NCBI GenBank assembly: GCA_012519155.1 | Contig: JAAYQS010000044.1 | Location: 1-34,486 of the forward strand | Length of the DNA: 34,486 bases | Source: Clostridiales bacterium | GTDB lineage: Bacteria > Bacillota > Clostridia > Clostridiales > Clostridiaceae | Direction of reading: 5' to 3' | Part shown: positions 24,320 to 33,836 of the stretch, piece by piece | How the letters are laid out: every line of letters starts with the position of its first letter | Numbering within the stretch: the stretch's first letter is position 1 | Program-made: the position numbers and the translations under genes | The notes under the pieces: model-generated | Told to the model about the DNA's origin: nothing | The model's database searches: none | Seen by the model: only the letters and a program-made list of their open reading frames with translations

Positions 24320-25602
24320 TATTTATTTTGATTTTCTTCTTTTGTTTTATTTAAAAACTTTTTATTATAAATGAATTTTGCACTAGCTATTATGAATAAT
24401 CCAATAATCACAGCAGCCAGTATACATAAAGACTTGTTATTGTTTGTAGAAACTTCTTCGTATAATTTGTCAATAGCGTTGTAGTCAGCATCACTTACAA
24501 GATCTATAGTTTTATAAACTTCACCATTAACAATTATGTTAGCAGTAGTTATTGTATCATCTTTTTTAAATGTATTATCAGCAATGTCTGAAGGAATTTC
24601 ATATTCTATAGAATAATTTAAATTGTCTTTATCAGTCATATTACATGTATAATAAACATCTTCCTTTGGTTTTAAATTAACTTTGTCTTTACCTAAAGTA
24701 ACTTCTTCAATAGAAGTATCTTTAGTATATAATGTTTGTCTTTCAAAATTTGCAAAGGCATAATCGAAAATACTTTTAACATCATTATATGTTGAACTTA
24801 TATCTGTTCCCTTTAGAAAACTACCAACAAGAGTTGTGTTGTCTTTTTTACATGCTATTATATTAGTAAATTGAGCAGCTATTGTATATCCCTTTTTTGA
24901 TGCAATGGAATATTTGTAATAATAATTAGGATAATAATCAAATAATATATAATTATGATTATCTATTGGAATAGTTTTGCCATCAATAGAACTTGCAGGT
25001 AATGTGTATCCATTAGTTTGTGAAATTTCCATAAAATCCTTATTGTGAATACAAGCTTTCATTATAGTTGCCAAATCTTTTGGAGTTGTATAATGATTTT
25101 CATCAGGCAGTCCGCTTGGATTTGCAAAATGTGAATTTGTGCATCCAAGCTCTGCTGCTTTTTCGTTCATTAAATTAGAAAAGGCTTCATTGCTACCAGA
25201 TACATATTCAGCTAAAGCATTAGCACAATCATTACCTGACATTAAAATAAGACCAAGAAGTAATTCATGAACAGTATAAGTTTCTGTAGCACGTATTCCA
25301 ACAGATGTACCTTCTGCATTAGGTGGATTCGTTCCTATAGTAACTTTGTCCTCAAGGTTTGTATGTTCTAATACTACAAGTGCTGTAAGAACTTTTGTAG
25401 TAGAAGCTGGATAGTACCTTTTATCTTGATTTTTTTCATAAACAACTTGTCCAGTATCACCATCTAAAAGGCATACACCTTGAGATGTTAAATCAGGAGC
25501 AGTACTTGCTGCATAAGAATTTTTTGAAGGCATAAAATGTATTATGCATAAAGAAGTCAATAAAAATGAAAAGACTTTAGTTAATTTTTTAAATTTATTC
25601 AT
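24319..25602 (-). CDS. D-alanyl-D-alanine carboxypeptidase (S11) with altered KTG box
   Basis: A 427-residue penicillin-binding protein of the DacF/PBP5 type. A signal peptide is at 1-31, the SxxK motif at Ser67-Lys70 (PASTTKVL), SGN at 122-124, a C-terminal beta domain, and a C-terminal membrane helix. Such enzymes trim the terminal D-Ala of peptidoglycan stem peptides. The third motif, normally KTG, reads KKG at 236-238 (SIASKKGYT). The start is the ATG at 25602 with GAGG 7 nt upstream, and not the in-frame ATG at 25629, which lies before the signal peptide. It stands alone, divergent from comEA. Confidence 0.9.
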   Translation of the reverse strand: MNKFKKLTKVFSFLLTSLCIIHFMPSKNSYAASTAPDLTSQGVCLLDGDTGQVVYEKNQDKRYYPASTTKVLTALVVLEHTNLEDKVTIGTNPPNAEGTSVGIRATETYTVHELLLGLILMSGNDCANALAEYVSGSNEAFSNLMNEKAAELGCTNSHFANPSGLPDENHYTTPKDLATIMKACIHNKDFMEISQTNGYTLPASSIDGKTIPIDNHNYILFDYYPNYYYKYSIASKKGYTIAAQFTNIIACKKDNTTLVGSFLKGTDISSTYNDVKSIFDYAFANFERQTLYTKDTSIEEVTLGKDKVNLKPKEDVYYTCNMTDKDNLNYSIEYEIPSDIADNTFKKDDTITTANIIVNGEVYKTIDLVSDADYNAIDKLYEEVSTNNNKSLCILAAVIIGLFIIASAKFIYNKKFLNKTKEENQNK

Positions 25603-25822
25603 TGTAACCTCACTTATATTAATATTCAATTTGTTGAGAATATGATAAATATTTTATATATTACCAAAAAATATTCTACCAAATTTCGCTATAAAATTCC
25701 ACTTTGTTAAAGGTTATTATATTTATTTTTACAAGAAAGGTGAAAAATAAAATTAAATTTGTGTATTATTTTTATTTTAATGGGGATAATTATAAAAGAA
25801 AAATAGTGAAAGGTTTTTTATT

Positions 25823-26479
25823 ATGATTATAAATAAAAAGTATAAGGTAATTGGTTCTGTAATTCTTGCTATTATAATTATAGTAGTTATGTTTGTAAAA
25901 TATTCTTTAGGTGGCAGAAACGATCTTAAAAGTAGTAGCGAAGATATTTTTATTGATGATGAAATAAAAGATAAATCATATGATTTACCTAGTAATGTTT
26001 CAAATGATAGTAATTCTTTATCACAAAGTATCTCAAATTTTAAGGAAATAGTAGTTGAAATAAAAGGTGAAGTTAAAAATCCTAATATTTACAAGCTAAA
26101 TGAAAATTCCATAATAGAAGATTTAATTAATAAAGCAGGAGGACTTACAGAATTTGCTGATATATCAAAAATAAACAGGGCAGAAAAATTACAAGATCAC
26201 ATAGCAATTGTTATTCCTAATAAAAATGATCCTAATAGTCAAAATACTATAAGTAGCTCTGTATCAGCTTCAAGCACACAAGGTAATAGTTTAGTTAATT
26301 TAAATACAGCTACAGATATTGAACTTCAAAGTCTTCCAGGAGTTGGTCCTTCTAAGGCTAAAAGTATCATAGAATATCGTGAAAAAAATGGAGGCTTTAA
26401 ATCAATAGATGAAATAAAAAATATTAAAGGTATTGGTGAATCTTCCTTTGAAAAATTAAAAGATAAAATAACTATATAA
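25823..26479 (+). CDS. comEA: ComEA-type DNA-binding protein
   Basis: A 218-residue membrane-anchored protein: one membrane helix at about 10-30, a variable linker, an SLBB domain (IVVEIKGEVKNPNIYKL ... VIPNK), and two helix-hairpin-helix motifs at the C-terminus (LQSLPGVGPSKAKSIIEYR and IKNIKGIGESSFEKLKD). ComEA binds incoming double-stranded DNA at the cell surface during transformation. Other com genes are not in the window, so natural competence cannot be concluded. It lies between a divergent carboxypeptidase gene and an RDD-like gene. Confidence 0.92.
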   Translation: MIINKKYKVIGSVILAIIIIVVMFVKYSLGGRNDLKSSSEDIFIDDEIKDKSYDLPSNVSNDSNSLSQSISNFKEIVVEIKGEVKNPNIYKLNENSIIEDLINKAGGLTEFADISKINRAEKLQDHIAIVIPNKNDPNSQNTISSSVSASSTQGNSLVNLNTATDIELQSLPGVGPSKAKSIIEYREKNGGFKSIDEIKNIKGIGESSFEKLKDKITI

Positions 26480-26573
26480 TTTACATTTAAAAAATTACTA
26501 AATGATGATATAATAAATAAGTGTTAGGTAAAATATAGGTGATTTTAACATATAATTTTAAGGAGGAAATATT

Positions 26574-26798
26574 TTGATTAAGAGATTATTAGCAAATTTA
26601 TTTGATGAAGTATTAGTAGTAGCAATATCAGCTGTACTATTAGGAGTTATTATTTTAATTATGAAATTAATTGGTTTTAAGTTTACTCAACCTTTTTATG
26701 TAGCAGTTGTTATAGCAGCTATAGTTAATTTATTATATTATCCAATTACACAAGGAAAATTTGATGCTACAGTTGGACAAAAATTATTACAAGTATAA
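26574..26798 (+). CDS. Small two-helix membrane protein resembling half an RDD domain
   Basis: A 74-residue protein with a TTG start and a strong GGAGG 7 nt upstream. Two hydrophobic helices (about 14-34 and 42-58) are framed by RLLANLFDEVL at the N-terminus and DATVGQKLLQV at the C-terminus, which look like the start and end of an RDD domain (R...D and ATxGxxLL). Full RDD proteins have three or four helices and 130-170 residues, so this is a short version. Function unknown. It lies between comEA and rlmD, with 55 nt to the latter. Confidence 0.75.
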   Translation: MIKRLLANLFDEVLVVAISAVLLGVIILIMKLIGFKFTQPFYVAVVIAAIVNLLYYPITQGKFDATVGQKLLQV

Positions 26799-26852
26799 AA
26801 ATTAATTTTAAAATTTTCAAATTTAAAAATAATAATATTTTAGGAGCATTAG

Positions 26853-28208
26853 ATGAGAAGAGGTAGTGAATTACTAGTAAAGATAGACAGCACAGAGTTC
26901 CCATCAACAGGAATAACACTTGAGGGTAATAGAAAGATATGTGTTAAAAATGCTTTTCCAGGTCAAACTGTAAAGGGAAAAGTTAAAAAAAAGAAAACTG
27001 ATTATGCTGAATTAAAGCTTTTAGAAGTTGTTGAAAGGGCAGATTATGAAATAGATCCAAAATGTCAGCATTTTGGTGTATGTGGAGGATGTTCTTCACA
27101 AACCCTAACTTATGAAAAGCAGCTTGAACTTTTAGAAAAGGAAGTTAAGGAACTTTTTGAAAAGGCTTCTGTTTCTATGGGCAAATATGAAGGCATAGTA
27201 GGAAGTAAACTTCAATATGAATATAGAAACAAGATGGAATTTACATTTGGGGATGAAGAAAAAGGTGGCATTTTAAATGTAGGAATGCATATGAGAAATA
27301 AATCCTTTGGAATTGTAAATGTAGATAAATGTCAACTTGTTGATAGTGACTTTAGAAAAGTTATAGAATTAACAATTAATTATTTTAGACAAAAAGAATT
27401 ACCTTATTATAGAGTTATGAAAAGAGAAGGTTATTTAAGAAATCTTATAATTCGTAAAGCTAAAAATTCAGGTGAGATAATGGTTAATCTTGTAACTACT
27501 ACTCAAATTGATTTTGATTTATCTGAATATGTTGAAATAATAAAAAATGCTCAATATGAAGGAAAATTAGTATCAATATTACATACTGAAAATAATTCTT
27601 TTTCAGATGCAGTTGTTCCAGAAAAGGTTAATGTTTTATATGGAATTGATCATATTAGAGAAGAGCTTCTTGGGTTAAAATTTAACATATCACCTTTTTC
27701 ATTTTTTCAGACAAATACAGTAGGTGCAGCAGAACTTTACAACATTGTAAGGGAATACTTAGGTGATTCTGAAAATAAAGTTGTATTTGATTTATATTGC
27801 GGTACTGGTACTATTGGACAGATAGTTGCTCCAAAAGCTAAAAAGGTAATAGGAATTGAACTTATAGAAGAAGCTGTAGAAGCTGCTAAAGAAAATGCCA
27901 AGCTTAATAATCTTGGCAATTGTGAATTCTTAGCAGGTGATGTGGCTGAAATTATAAAAACTGTAAAATACAATCCTGACATTATTATTCTTGATCCTCC
28001 ACGTAATGGAGTAAGTAAAGAAGCCATGAAATATGTTATTGCATTTAATGCAAAGGAAATAATATACGTTTCATGTAATCCAAAAACATTAGTAAATGAC
28101 TTGAAAATATTAACAGAGGATGGTTATTCAGTTAATAAAAGCAAGATTAAGGATATGTTTCCTAATACGCCTCACGCTGAAACTGTAGTGAAGCTTATAA
28201 AGAAATAG
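26853..28208 (+). CDS. rlmD: 23S rRNA (uracil-5-)-methyltransferase, RlmD/RlmCD type
   Basis: A 451-residue protein of the RumA/TrmA family. The N-terminal TRAM domain (about 1-60) is followed by three visible iron-sulfur ligands in [10 protein letters not shown] (Cys71, Cys77, Cys80) and a likely fourth in VDKCQL. The SAM-binding motif is [13 protein letters not shown] and the catalytic motifs are DPPRNGVS and YVSCNPKTL. It transfers a methyl group to C5 of uridine in 23S rRNA. Whether it modifies U1939, U747 or both cannot be told. It ends an ordinary chromosomal stretch; the region after it is gene-poor and then holds the restriction locus. Confidence 0.92.
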   Translation: MRRGSELLVKIDSTEFPSTGITLEGNRKICVKNAFPGQTVKGKVKKKKTDYAELKLLEVVERADYEIDPKCQHFGVCGGCSSQTLTYEKQLELLEKEVKELFEKASVSMGKYEGIVGSKLQYEYRNKMEFTFGDEEKGGILNVGMHMRNKSFGIVNVDKCQLVDSDFRKVIELTINYFRQKELPYYRVMKREGYLRNLIIRKAKNSGEIMVNLVTTTQIDFDLSEYVEIIKNAQYEGKLVSILHTENNSFSDAVVPEKVNVLYGIDHIREELLGLKFNISPFSFFQTNTVGAAELYNIVREYLGDSENKVVFDLYCGTGTIGQIVAPKAKKVIGIELIEEAVEAAKENAKLNNLGNCEFLAGDVAEIIKTVKYNPDIIILDPPRNGVSKEAMKYVIAFNAKEIIYVSCNPKTLVNDLKILTEDGYSVNKSKIKDMFPNTPHAETVVKLIKK

Positions 28209-28263
28209 ACTGATATCAAAGGCTTTACGGCTTTTTTAGAAAATTTAATAATGTGCTTATTTA

Positions 28264-28296
28264 TGTTCCTCAGGGTGTCTTGGGGGACATTTTTTT
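28264..28296 (+). terminator. Terminator after rlmD
   Basis: TGTTCCTC pairs with GGGGGACA (two wobbles) around a ten-base loop, followed by seven T. Its G-rich stretch stands out from the surrounding A/T-rich DNA. Confidence 0.65.
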
Positions 28297-28885
28297 GTGG
28301 TGGGGTAAAAGTTGATAATAGGTTTGAATTTGAACTTGATAATGAAAAATGAATTTTTGCATAATTCACTAAAACACTGAAATTTTTAAACACTTTTTTC
28401 GTGATTTTAACAAAAAATTATCATTAGTTAAATACGATAGACATGTGAATTATAAGCGTATATATTATTGTTTATAGTAATTAGGAAGAATGCTTTTGAG
28501 ACATTTATCATGAATGAAGTGACAGAGATTTTAACACTTATGAAACTATAAATAATTTTGTTGAAAAACTTAGATATTAAACAATTAGAGAAAATATGTG
28601 ATTATAAGATATTTTTTTAAGTATCACTTCAATATATGCGTTTTTTATGAAAAAAATTTGAGAGTGTAATTGAGGGGACTCAAGTAGTAAGTTTTGATTA
28701 TGAGTGCTGTGATCATTGATAAAATAGAACTTACCAATAATGTAAAAAACTTCAAAGATTTGCATAGCCTTAATTTATTGGTTTACTAAAATGAGAAAAA
28801 AAGGTTCTTTGATATTTAGATAATTTACACAAGAATTATGAAGACTTTAATCAAGATAAATAAATAAGAATATTTAGTAATAAAA
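28297..28885 (+). other. Gene-poor spacer between rlmD and the restriction locus
   Basis: About 590 nt with no supported gene. Short open stretches, such as a 13-codon run from an ATG at 28511 and continued reading in the same frame after each stop, are broken by many stops in all frames. This could be a decayed coding sequence at the edge of an inserted restriction island, but no family can be recognised. No IS ends, tRNA or att-type repeat were seen. Confidence 0.4.
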
Positions 28886-28894
28886 TGTTATAAT
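28886..28894 (+). promoter_or_regulatory. Extended -10 promoter of the restriction locus
   Basis: TGTTATAAT, an extended -10 (TGn then TATAAT at 28889-28894), with no good -35. It lies 62 nt upstream of hsdR. Confidence 0.5.
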
Positions 28895-28955
28895 AATAGA
28901 TGATTATATGCAAAAATTAAGGTGAGATAGAAGTATTAATTATGGGGGCGAAGAT

Positions 28956-29768
28956 ATGTCTAATTTTAAATTTTTACATAAAAAGTGGGCAACCTTAGCG
29001 AAATTAGGTGCTCAAGCAGAAAATTATCTTCATACAGACAGTAATGCATCAATGCTAAAAATGCGTATGTTTGGAGAACAAATTATAGATATTGTATTAG
29101 CAGCATTAAAGGTTGATGTTGATAGATTTGCCACACAGGATGATAAAATCAAAATTTTAAGAACTAGAAAAATAAATCAAGCTATACCAGATCTTTTTGA
29201 TATTGTAAGAAGATACGGTAATAAGGCTAATCATGAAGGATATGAAAGTAAAAAAGATGCGTTAGAATGCTTGGTTGCCATGTATAAGGTTTCTGCTTGG
29301 TTTTATATTAGTGTAACAAAAGACACCTCAATAAAACCATTGAGATTTGATATACCTAAGGCTGTAGACTCTAAAGCTCCTGTATACAATATTGATGAAT
29401 ACATAAAGGAAAAAGAAGCTAACAAAGAAGAACATCATAAAACTATTGAAGAAGTTAAGAACGAAACTGAATCTAGAGTTGATGAAAAAGCTGATAAAAA
29501 GATTCAAGCCGAAGTTGAAGAAACTTTAAATCTTAATGAAGCAGAAACAAGAAAAAAACTTATAGATTTAATGTTAAAGGATGCAGGATGGGATGTTAAC
29601 AATACAGAGTTTGTTAAAGTAGAATTTCCCCTTGATAATCATAAAGAAGATGGTAAAAAGGGGTTTGTTGATTATGTATTAGTTAATAAAAAAGGGAATC
29701 CTGTTGCAGTTGTAGAAGCAAAAAAAAACATCTGTAGATCCAATAATAGGGCGTCAACAGGCTGTTGA
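28956..29768 (+). CDS. hsdR: HsdR N-terminal fragment (DUF4145 and nuclease domain), frameshifted
   Basis: The first 270 residues of a type I restriction endonuclease R subunit. Residues 1 to about 145 look like the DUF4145 domain; about 150-200 is a charged coiled linker; about 205-257 is the HSDR_N PD-(D/E)xK nuclease. The catalytic acidic residue is Asp239 in FVDYVLV and the ExK is Glu254-Ala-Lys256. Immediately after this lysine an A9 tract shifts the frame and a stop follows at 29766-29768. The protein should continue as KKTSVDPIIGRQQAVEYANT in the frame of the next entry. As read, the nuclease domain is cut off and separated from the helicase. Start supported by GGGGGCGA 8 nt upstream. 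Confidence 0.85.
   Translation: MSNFKFLHKKWATLAKLGAQAENYLHTDSNASMLKMRMFGEQIIDIVLAALKVDVDRFATQDDKIKILRTRKINQAIPDLFDIVRRYGNKANHEGYESKKDALECLVAMYKVSAWFYISVTKDTSIKPLRFDIPKAVDSKAPVYNIDEYIKEKEANKEEHHKTIEEVKNETESRVDEKADKKIQAEVEETLNLNEAETRKKLIDLMLKDAGWDVNNTEFVKVEFPLDNHKEDGKKGFVDYVLVNKKGNPVAVVEAKKNICRSNNRASTGC
29720..29728 (+). repeat. A9 homopolymer tract causing the hsdR frameshift
   Basis: Nine consecutive A occur directly after the ExK codons of hsdR. Removing one A joins the two hsdR frames without any other change, so the tract contains one A too many for the full-length protein. It could be a phase-variable tract, a slippage site, a fixed mutation or a sequencing error. Confidence 0.9.
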
Positions 29769-29841
29769 ATATGCTAATACAATTGAAAGAGATTATGGAA
29801 TAAGACCAATAGTATTTTATACTAATGGCTATGAAATATAT

Positions 29842-32265
29842 ATGTGGGATGATAAGTATAGTGAACCTAGACAGATATGGGGATTTTATACTTTAGAGGA
29901 CTTAGAAGAATTATATTTTAAACATAAATATAAGAAAGACCTAAATAAGGTAGAAATAGATAAAAATATAGCTGGAAGACCTTATCAAATAGAAGGTATA
30001 AAGAGAGTATATGAGAGATACTCAAATGGATATAGAAGAGCTCTTTTAGTAATGGCAACAGGGACAGGTAAGACTAGAACAGTTATTGCTTTAACTAAAG
30101 GAATGATGGAAGCTAATTGGGCTAAAAGAGTATTATTCTTAGCAGACAGAGATGAACTTGTAAAACAGGCTAAGGAAGATGCTAATAGCTTCAAGACTTT
30201 TATGCCAGAGCAAATATCTTGTAGGTTTACAGGAAAGAATGCAGATAATAGAGAAGCAACATTATATTTTTCAACATATCAAACAATGATAAATTACTAT
30301 AGTAAATTTAGTGTTGGTTTCTTTGATTTAATAATATGTGATGAATCTCACAGAAGTATATATAAGACATATAGAGATATACTAGAGTATTTTGATTCTA
30401 ATATTATTGGATTAACAGCAACACCTATTGATTTTATAGAACGTAATACATTTGATTTATTTAATTGTGATACAGAGGATCCTACATTTAACTTTTCAGT
30501 AGATGAAGCTTGGAGCCATATACCACCTTATCTCATAGAACCAAGGGTTAAAGATACAAGTACAAATTTCTTAAGAAAAGGAATTAAGTATAGTGAAATG
30601 ACAGAGGAGCAAAGACATCAGGTAGATGAAGATGGATATGATGGGGATGAAATAGAGTTTACTAAAGATGAGTTAGAAAAGAAGGTTACTAATAAGGACA
30701 CCAATAGATTTATATTAAAATCCCTTATGGAAGATGGGATAAAAGTAGGGGATCATTTAGGAAAAACAATTATATTTGCAAAATCAAAGAATCATGCTAA
30801 CCTTCTGGATTCTTTGTTTAACGAACTATACCCTCAATACACAGGTAAAATGACAGCTGTAATATACTCAGGAATAAAAGATAAGGATATTCTTATTGAA
30901 AAGTTTAAGACAGAAGATTTTCCTAGAATAGCAATATCAGTAGATTTGTTAGACACAGGTATTGATGTACCTAGTATAGTTAACTTAGTATTTGCTAAAC
31001 CTATTTATTCAAAGGTTAAGTTCTGGCAAATGATAGGTAGAGGAACAAGAAGATGTGATAACCTTTTTGGAGATGGAAGAGATAAAGATGAGTTTGTTAT
31101 ATTTGATTGTTATAAAAACTTTGAGTTTTTTGAAATGAACCCTAAAGGATTTGTACCAAAGCCTCAAAAGACATCAATGCAAGTTAGATTTGAATTAGAA
31201 TGTAAATTGCTAGAACTATATAAAGAAAAGCGACAAGGTGATATAATAGAAGACTTCGTTAAAAAGCTGAAATCAGATATAGACGAGCTTCCTACCGAAA
31301 GTATTGAAATAAAGAAGAATAGAAAAAGAATAGAGCAAGTAAAGAAAGAAGAATATTGGACACATTTAAGTGAAGATTTTATTAAAAAACTTAAATTGGA
31401 GATAGCACCTTTAATTCAATGGATAGAAGCAAAGGATAGTACAGATGCATTAACTTTTGATAATTGTATTTACAGAATACTGTATTACTTCGAAAAAGAC
31501 GATAAGGATGCAATGATTCGGGAAATTAACTTTACGATGGAAAGATTAGCAAAGCTTAAAACGAATCTTAGTCAGTTTGATGGAAAGAGAGAGCTTGTAA
31601 AGTCACTATTAGAACCATCAGGATGGGAAGGACTAAGTTATGAAAAGTTAGAATCTATAAGAAGTGATTTACGAGATTTAATGAAGTATAAAGGTGCCAA
31701 TTCAAGTGCTTTTATTGTATTTGATATAAAGGACACTGGTGGAATTGTGAAAGAAGTTAGTGCGGGAACAGTTCTTTATGGTTCTAATATGGAACCTTAT
31801 GATAAAAGAGTCAAGAAAGCTATAGAAGAAAAACTAAAGGATCAAATTATAATCCATAAGATTAGAAAAGGTGAGAAGCTAACTGAAACTGAAATAAATG
31901 GTATATATTCAATATTTGGAGATGACTTTGTTTATAGTATAGATGAATTATCTAGTAAAACTGATATTAGTAAAGAAGATATAGTTGGTATAGTAAGGAA
32001 GTTTATTGGAATAGATGATGTTGAGTTAAATAAGATTTTTGAGGAATTTATTCAAAACCATCATAATAAAATGAATGCAACACAAATTAAGACTTTAGAA
32101 ATAATTAAGAATGATATTGCTAAAAATAAAGGGATATCAGTCAAAGCATTGTTTAGGGAACCATATACAACATTTAATCCAGATGGTGTTGAAGGTATAT
32201 TTGGTAGAATGGCGGACGATGTTTTCGATTTGATAAAACCATTTAAGGCAACATATATTTCATAA
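29842..32265 (+). CDS. hsdR: HsdR helicase/translocase part (C-terminal 807 residues)
   Basis: The rest of the R subunit, in frame from about 29728, with a first methionine at 29842. It carries the SF2 motor: Walker A MATGTGKT (residues 71-78), motif II DESH near 168, TATP (motif III), and motif VI QMIGRGTRR. The C-terminus (about 590-807) resembles the EcoEI R C-terminal domain that contacts the methylase core. The motor pulls DNA through the complex before cleavage. Translation from 29842 would give a protein without nuclease; a strong Shine-Dalgarno before this methionine is not visible. hsdM follows after 18 nt. Confidence 0.85.
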   Translation: MWDDKYSEPRQIWGFYTLEDLEELYFKHKYKKDLNKVEIDKNIAGRPYQIEGIKRVYERYSNGYRRALLVMATGTGKTRTVIALTKGMMEANWAKRVLFLADRDELVKQAKEDANSFKTFMPEQISCRFTGKNADNREATLYFSTYQTMINYYSKFSVGFFDLIICDESHRSIYKTYRDILEYFDSNIIGLTATPIDFIERNTFDLFNCDTEDPTFNFSVDEAWSHIPPYLIEPRVKDTSTNFLRKGIKYSEMTEEQRHQVDEDGYDGDEIEFTKDELEKKVTNKDTNRFILKSLMEDGIKVGDHLGKTIIFAKSKNHANLLDSLFNELYPQYTGKMTAVIYSGIKDKDILIEKFKTEDFPRIAISVDLLDTGIDVPSIVNLVFAKPIYSKVKFWQMIGRGTRRCDNLFGDGRDKDEFVIFDCYKNFEFFEMNPKGFVPKPQKTSMQVRFELECKLLELYKEKRQGDIIEDFVKKLKSDIDELPTESIEIKKNRKRIEQVKKEEYWTHLSEDFIKKLKLEIAPLIQWIEAKDSTDALTFDNCIYRILYYFEKDDKDAMIREINFTMERLAKLKTNLSQFDGKRELVKSLLEPSGWEGLSYEKLESIRSDLRDLMKYKGANSSAFIVFDIKDTGGIVKEVSAGTVLYGSNMEPYDKRVKKAIEEKLKDQIIIHKIRKGEKLTETEINGIYSIFGDDFVYSIDELSSKTDISKEDIVGIVRKFIGIDDVELNKIFEEFIQNHHNKMNATQIKTLEIIKNDIAKNKGISVKALFREPYTTFNPDGVEGIFGRMADDVFDLIKPFKATYIS

Positions 32266-32283
32266 ATTTAGGAGGAACAACAT

Positions 32284-33834
32284 ATGTTAAGTGCAGAAAT
32301 TAAGAGTAAAATAGATAGACTATGGAACAACTTTTGGTCAGGGGGAATATCAAACCCTCTGACTGTAATTGAACAAATATCATATCTTTTATTTATAAAG
32401 AGGTTAGATGATATAGATAATGCTAAGGCAAAAAGAGCTAATAGAATGGAGGTACCATATACTTCATTATTTAAAGATTTAAATGATAAGTTAATAGCAG
32501 ATAATAAATCTACTAATGATTTTAATTATGAATTATTAAAATGGTCTGAATTTCAACATTTAGATGTAAATGAAATGTTTGATGTAGTATCTCAAAAGGT
32601 ATTTCCTGCTATTAAGATGTTAGGAGGAGCTGAATCAAGCTTTACTGCTGAGATGAAGGATGCGGTGTTTATGATTCCTAAACCATCGCTATTACAAGAG
32701 TCAGTTAGACTTATAGAAGGAATTAACATGGATGATTCAGATACAAAAGGAGATTTATACGAATACCTTTTATCAAAGCTTGCAACATCAGGAGTAAATG
32801 GTCAATTTAGAACGCCTAGACATATTATAAGAATGATGGTTGAGTTAATGGATCCTACAGCAGAAGATAAGATATGCGATCCAGCATGTGGTACAGCAGG
32901 TTTCTTAATTAATTCATTAGAATATATACTTGAAAAATATACAAGGCCTGAAAGTGTATTTACAGATGAAGAAGGTAATCTTCATAACAGAATTGGAGAT
33001 ATGATGAGTAATGAGGAGTGGGAGCATTTTAGAACGGATATGTTTTATGGATTTGATTTTGACCCATCAATGGTTAGAATAGCATCAATGAACTTAATGC
33101 TTCATAGTATAGATAATCCTAATGTAAGACAAATGGATGCTATGTCAAAGGTTTATGATGAAGAAAATAAGTATACTCTAGTTTTAGCTAATCCACCATT
33201 TAAGGGAAGTATAGATGCTAATGATATAAATCCAACATTAACTAAGGGAGCAAAAACAACTAAAACAGAACTTTTATTTATGAAGCTTATAAATAGAATA
33301 CTTGATTTAGGAGGAAGATGTGCAGTTATAGTACCAGATGGAGTATTATTTGGCTCAACAAAAGCTCATAAAGATATTAGAAAAGCATTAGTAGAAGAGA
33401 ATGCTTTAGAAGGTGTAATATCAATGCCATCAGGAGTTTTTAAGCCATATGCAGGTGTATCAACTGCTATACTTATCTTTACTAAAGGTGGAGAAACAGA
33501 TAAAGTTTGGTTTTATGATATGCAAAGTGATGGTTTCTCATTAGATGATAAGAGAAATAAGCTTGATAATGATGGAGATATTCCAGATATTATCGAGAAA
33601 TGGAGAGCAGTTAAGAAAGATAAAACTTTAAATCCAACTAAGGAAGATAAATGGTTCTGGGTGAAAAAAGAAGAAATAGCTGAAAATGGGTATGATTTAT
33701 CTATAAATAAGTATAAAGAGATAGAGTATGAAGAAGTTGAATATGAAAAGCCATCAGTTATATTAAGCAAGATTGAAGAATTGGAAAATTCAATTTTAAA
33801 AGATATATCTGAGTTAAAAGGAATGGTGAAGTAA
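32284..33834 (+). CDS. hsdM: Type I restriction-modification DNA methyltransferase (M subunit)
   Basis: A 516-residue N6-adenine methyltransferase. An N-terminal HsdM helical domain (about 5-130) precedes the catalytic domain, with the SAM motif DPACGTAGF at 199-207 and the catalytic NPPF at 303-306. It uses SAM to methylate adenine within the sequence chosen by HsdS, as an M2S1 complex, and protects host DNA. GGAGG lies 7 nt before the ATG. hsdS starts 2 nt after its stop. All motifs are intact, so methylation should work even while hsdR is split. Confidence 0.97.
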   Translation: MLSAEIKSKIDRLWNNFWSGGISNPLTVIEQISYLLFIKRLDDIDNAKAKRANRMEVPYTSLFKDLNDKLIADNKSTNDFNYELLKWSEFQHLDVNEMFDVVSQKVFPAIKMLGGAESSFTAEMKDAVFMIPKPSLLQESVRLIEGINMDDSDTKGDLYEYLLSKLATSGVNGQFRTPRHIIRMMVELMDPTAEDKICDPACGTAGFLINSLEYILEKYTRPESVFTDEEGNLHNRIGDMMSNEEWEHFRTDMFYGFDFDPSMVRIASMNLMLHSIDNPNVRQMDAMSKVYDEENKYTLVLANPPFKGSIDANDINPTLTKGAKTTKTELLFMKLINRILDLGGRCAVIVPDGVLFGSTKAHKDIRKALVEENALEGVISMPSGVFKPYAGVSTAILIFTKGGETDKVWFYDMQSDGFSLDDKRNKLDNDGDIPDIIEKWRAVKKDKTLNPTKEDKWFWVKKEEIAENGYDLSINKYKEIEYEEVEYEKPSVILSKIEELENSILKDISELKGMVK

Positions 33835-33836
33835 TT

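Noticed and set aside
28206-28238. Possible terminator directly after rlmD (AAAG ... CTTTTTT)
   Set aside because: Only four pairs plus a mismatch; the stem at 28264-28296 is better.
28172-28765. Short minus-strand open frames between rlmD and hsdR
   Set aside because: They lack Shine-Dalgarno sequences and family features and are expected by chance in A/T-rich DNA.
29715-29735. Programmed -1 ribosomal frameshift at the A-run in hsdR
   Set aside because: The downstream frame needs a +1 (or -2) shift, so a -1 slip on A AAA AAC type sequence would not restore it. Tract-length change or transcriptional slippage fits better.
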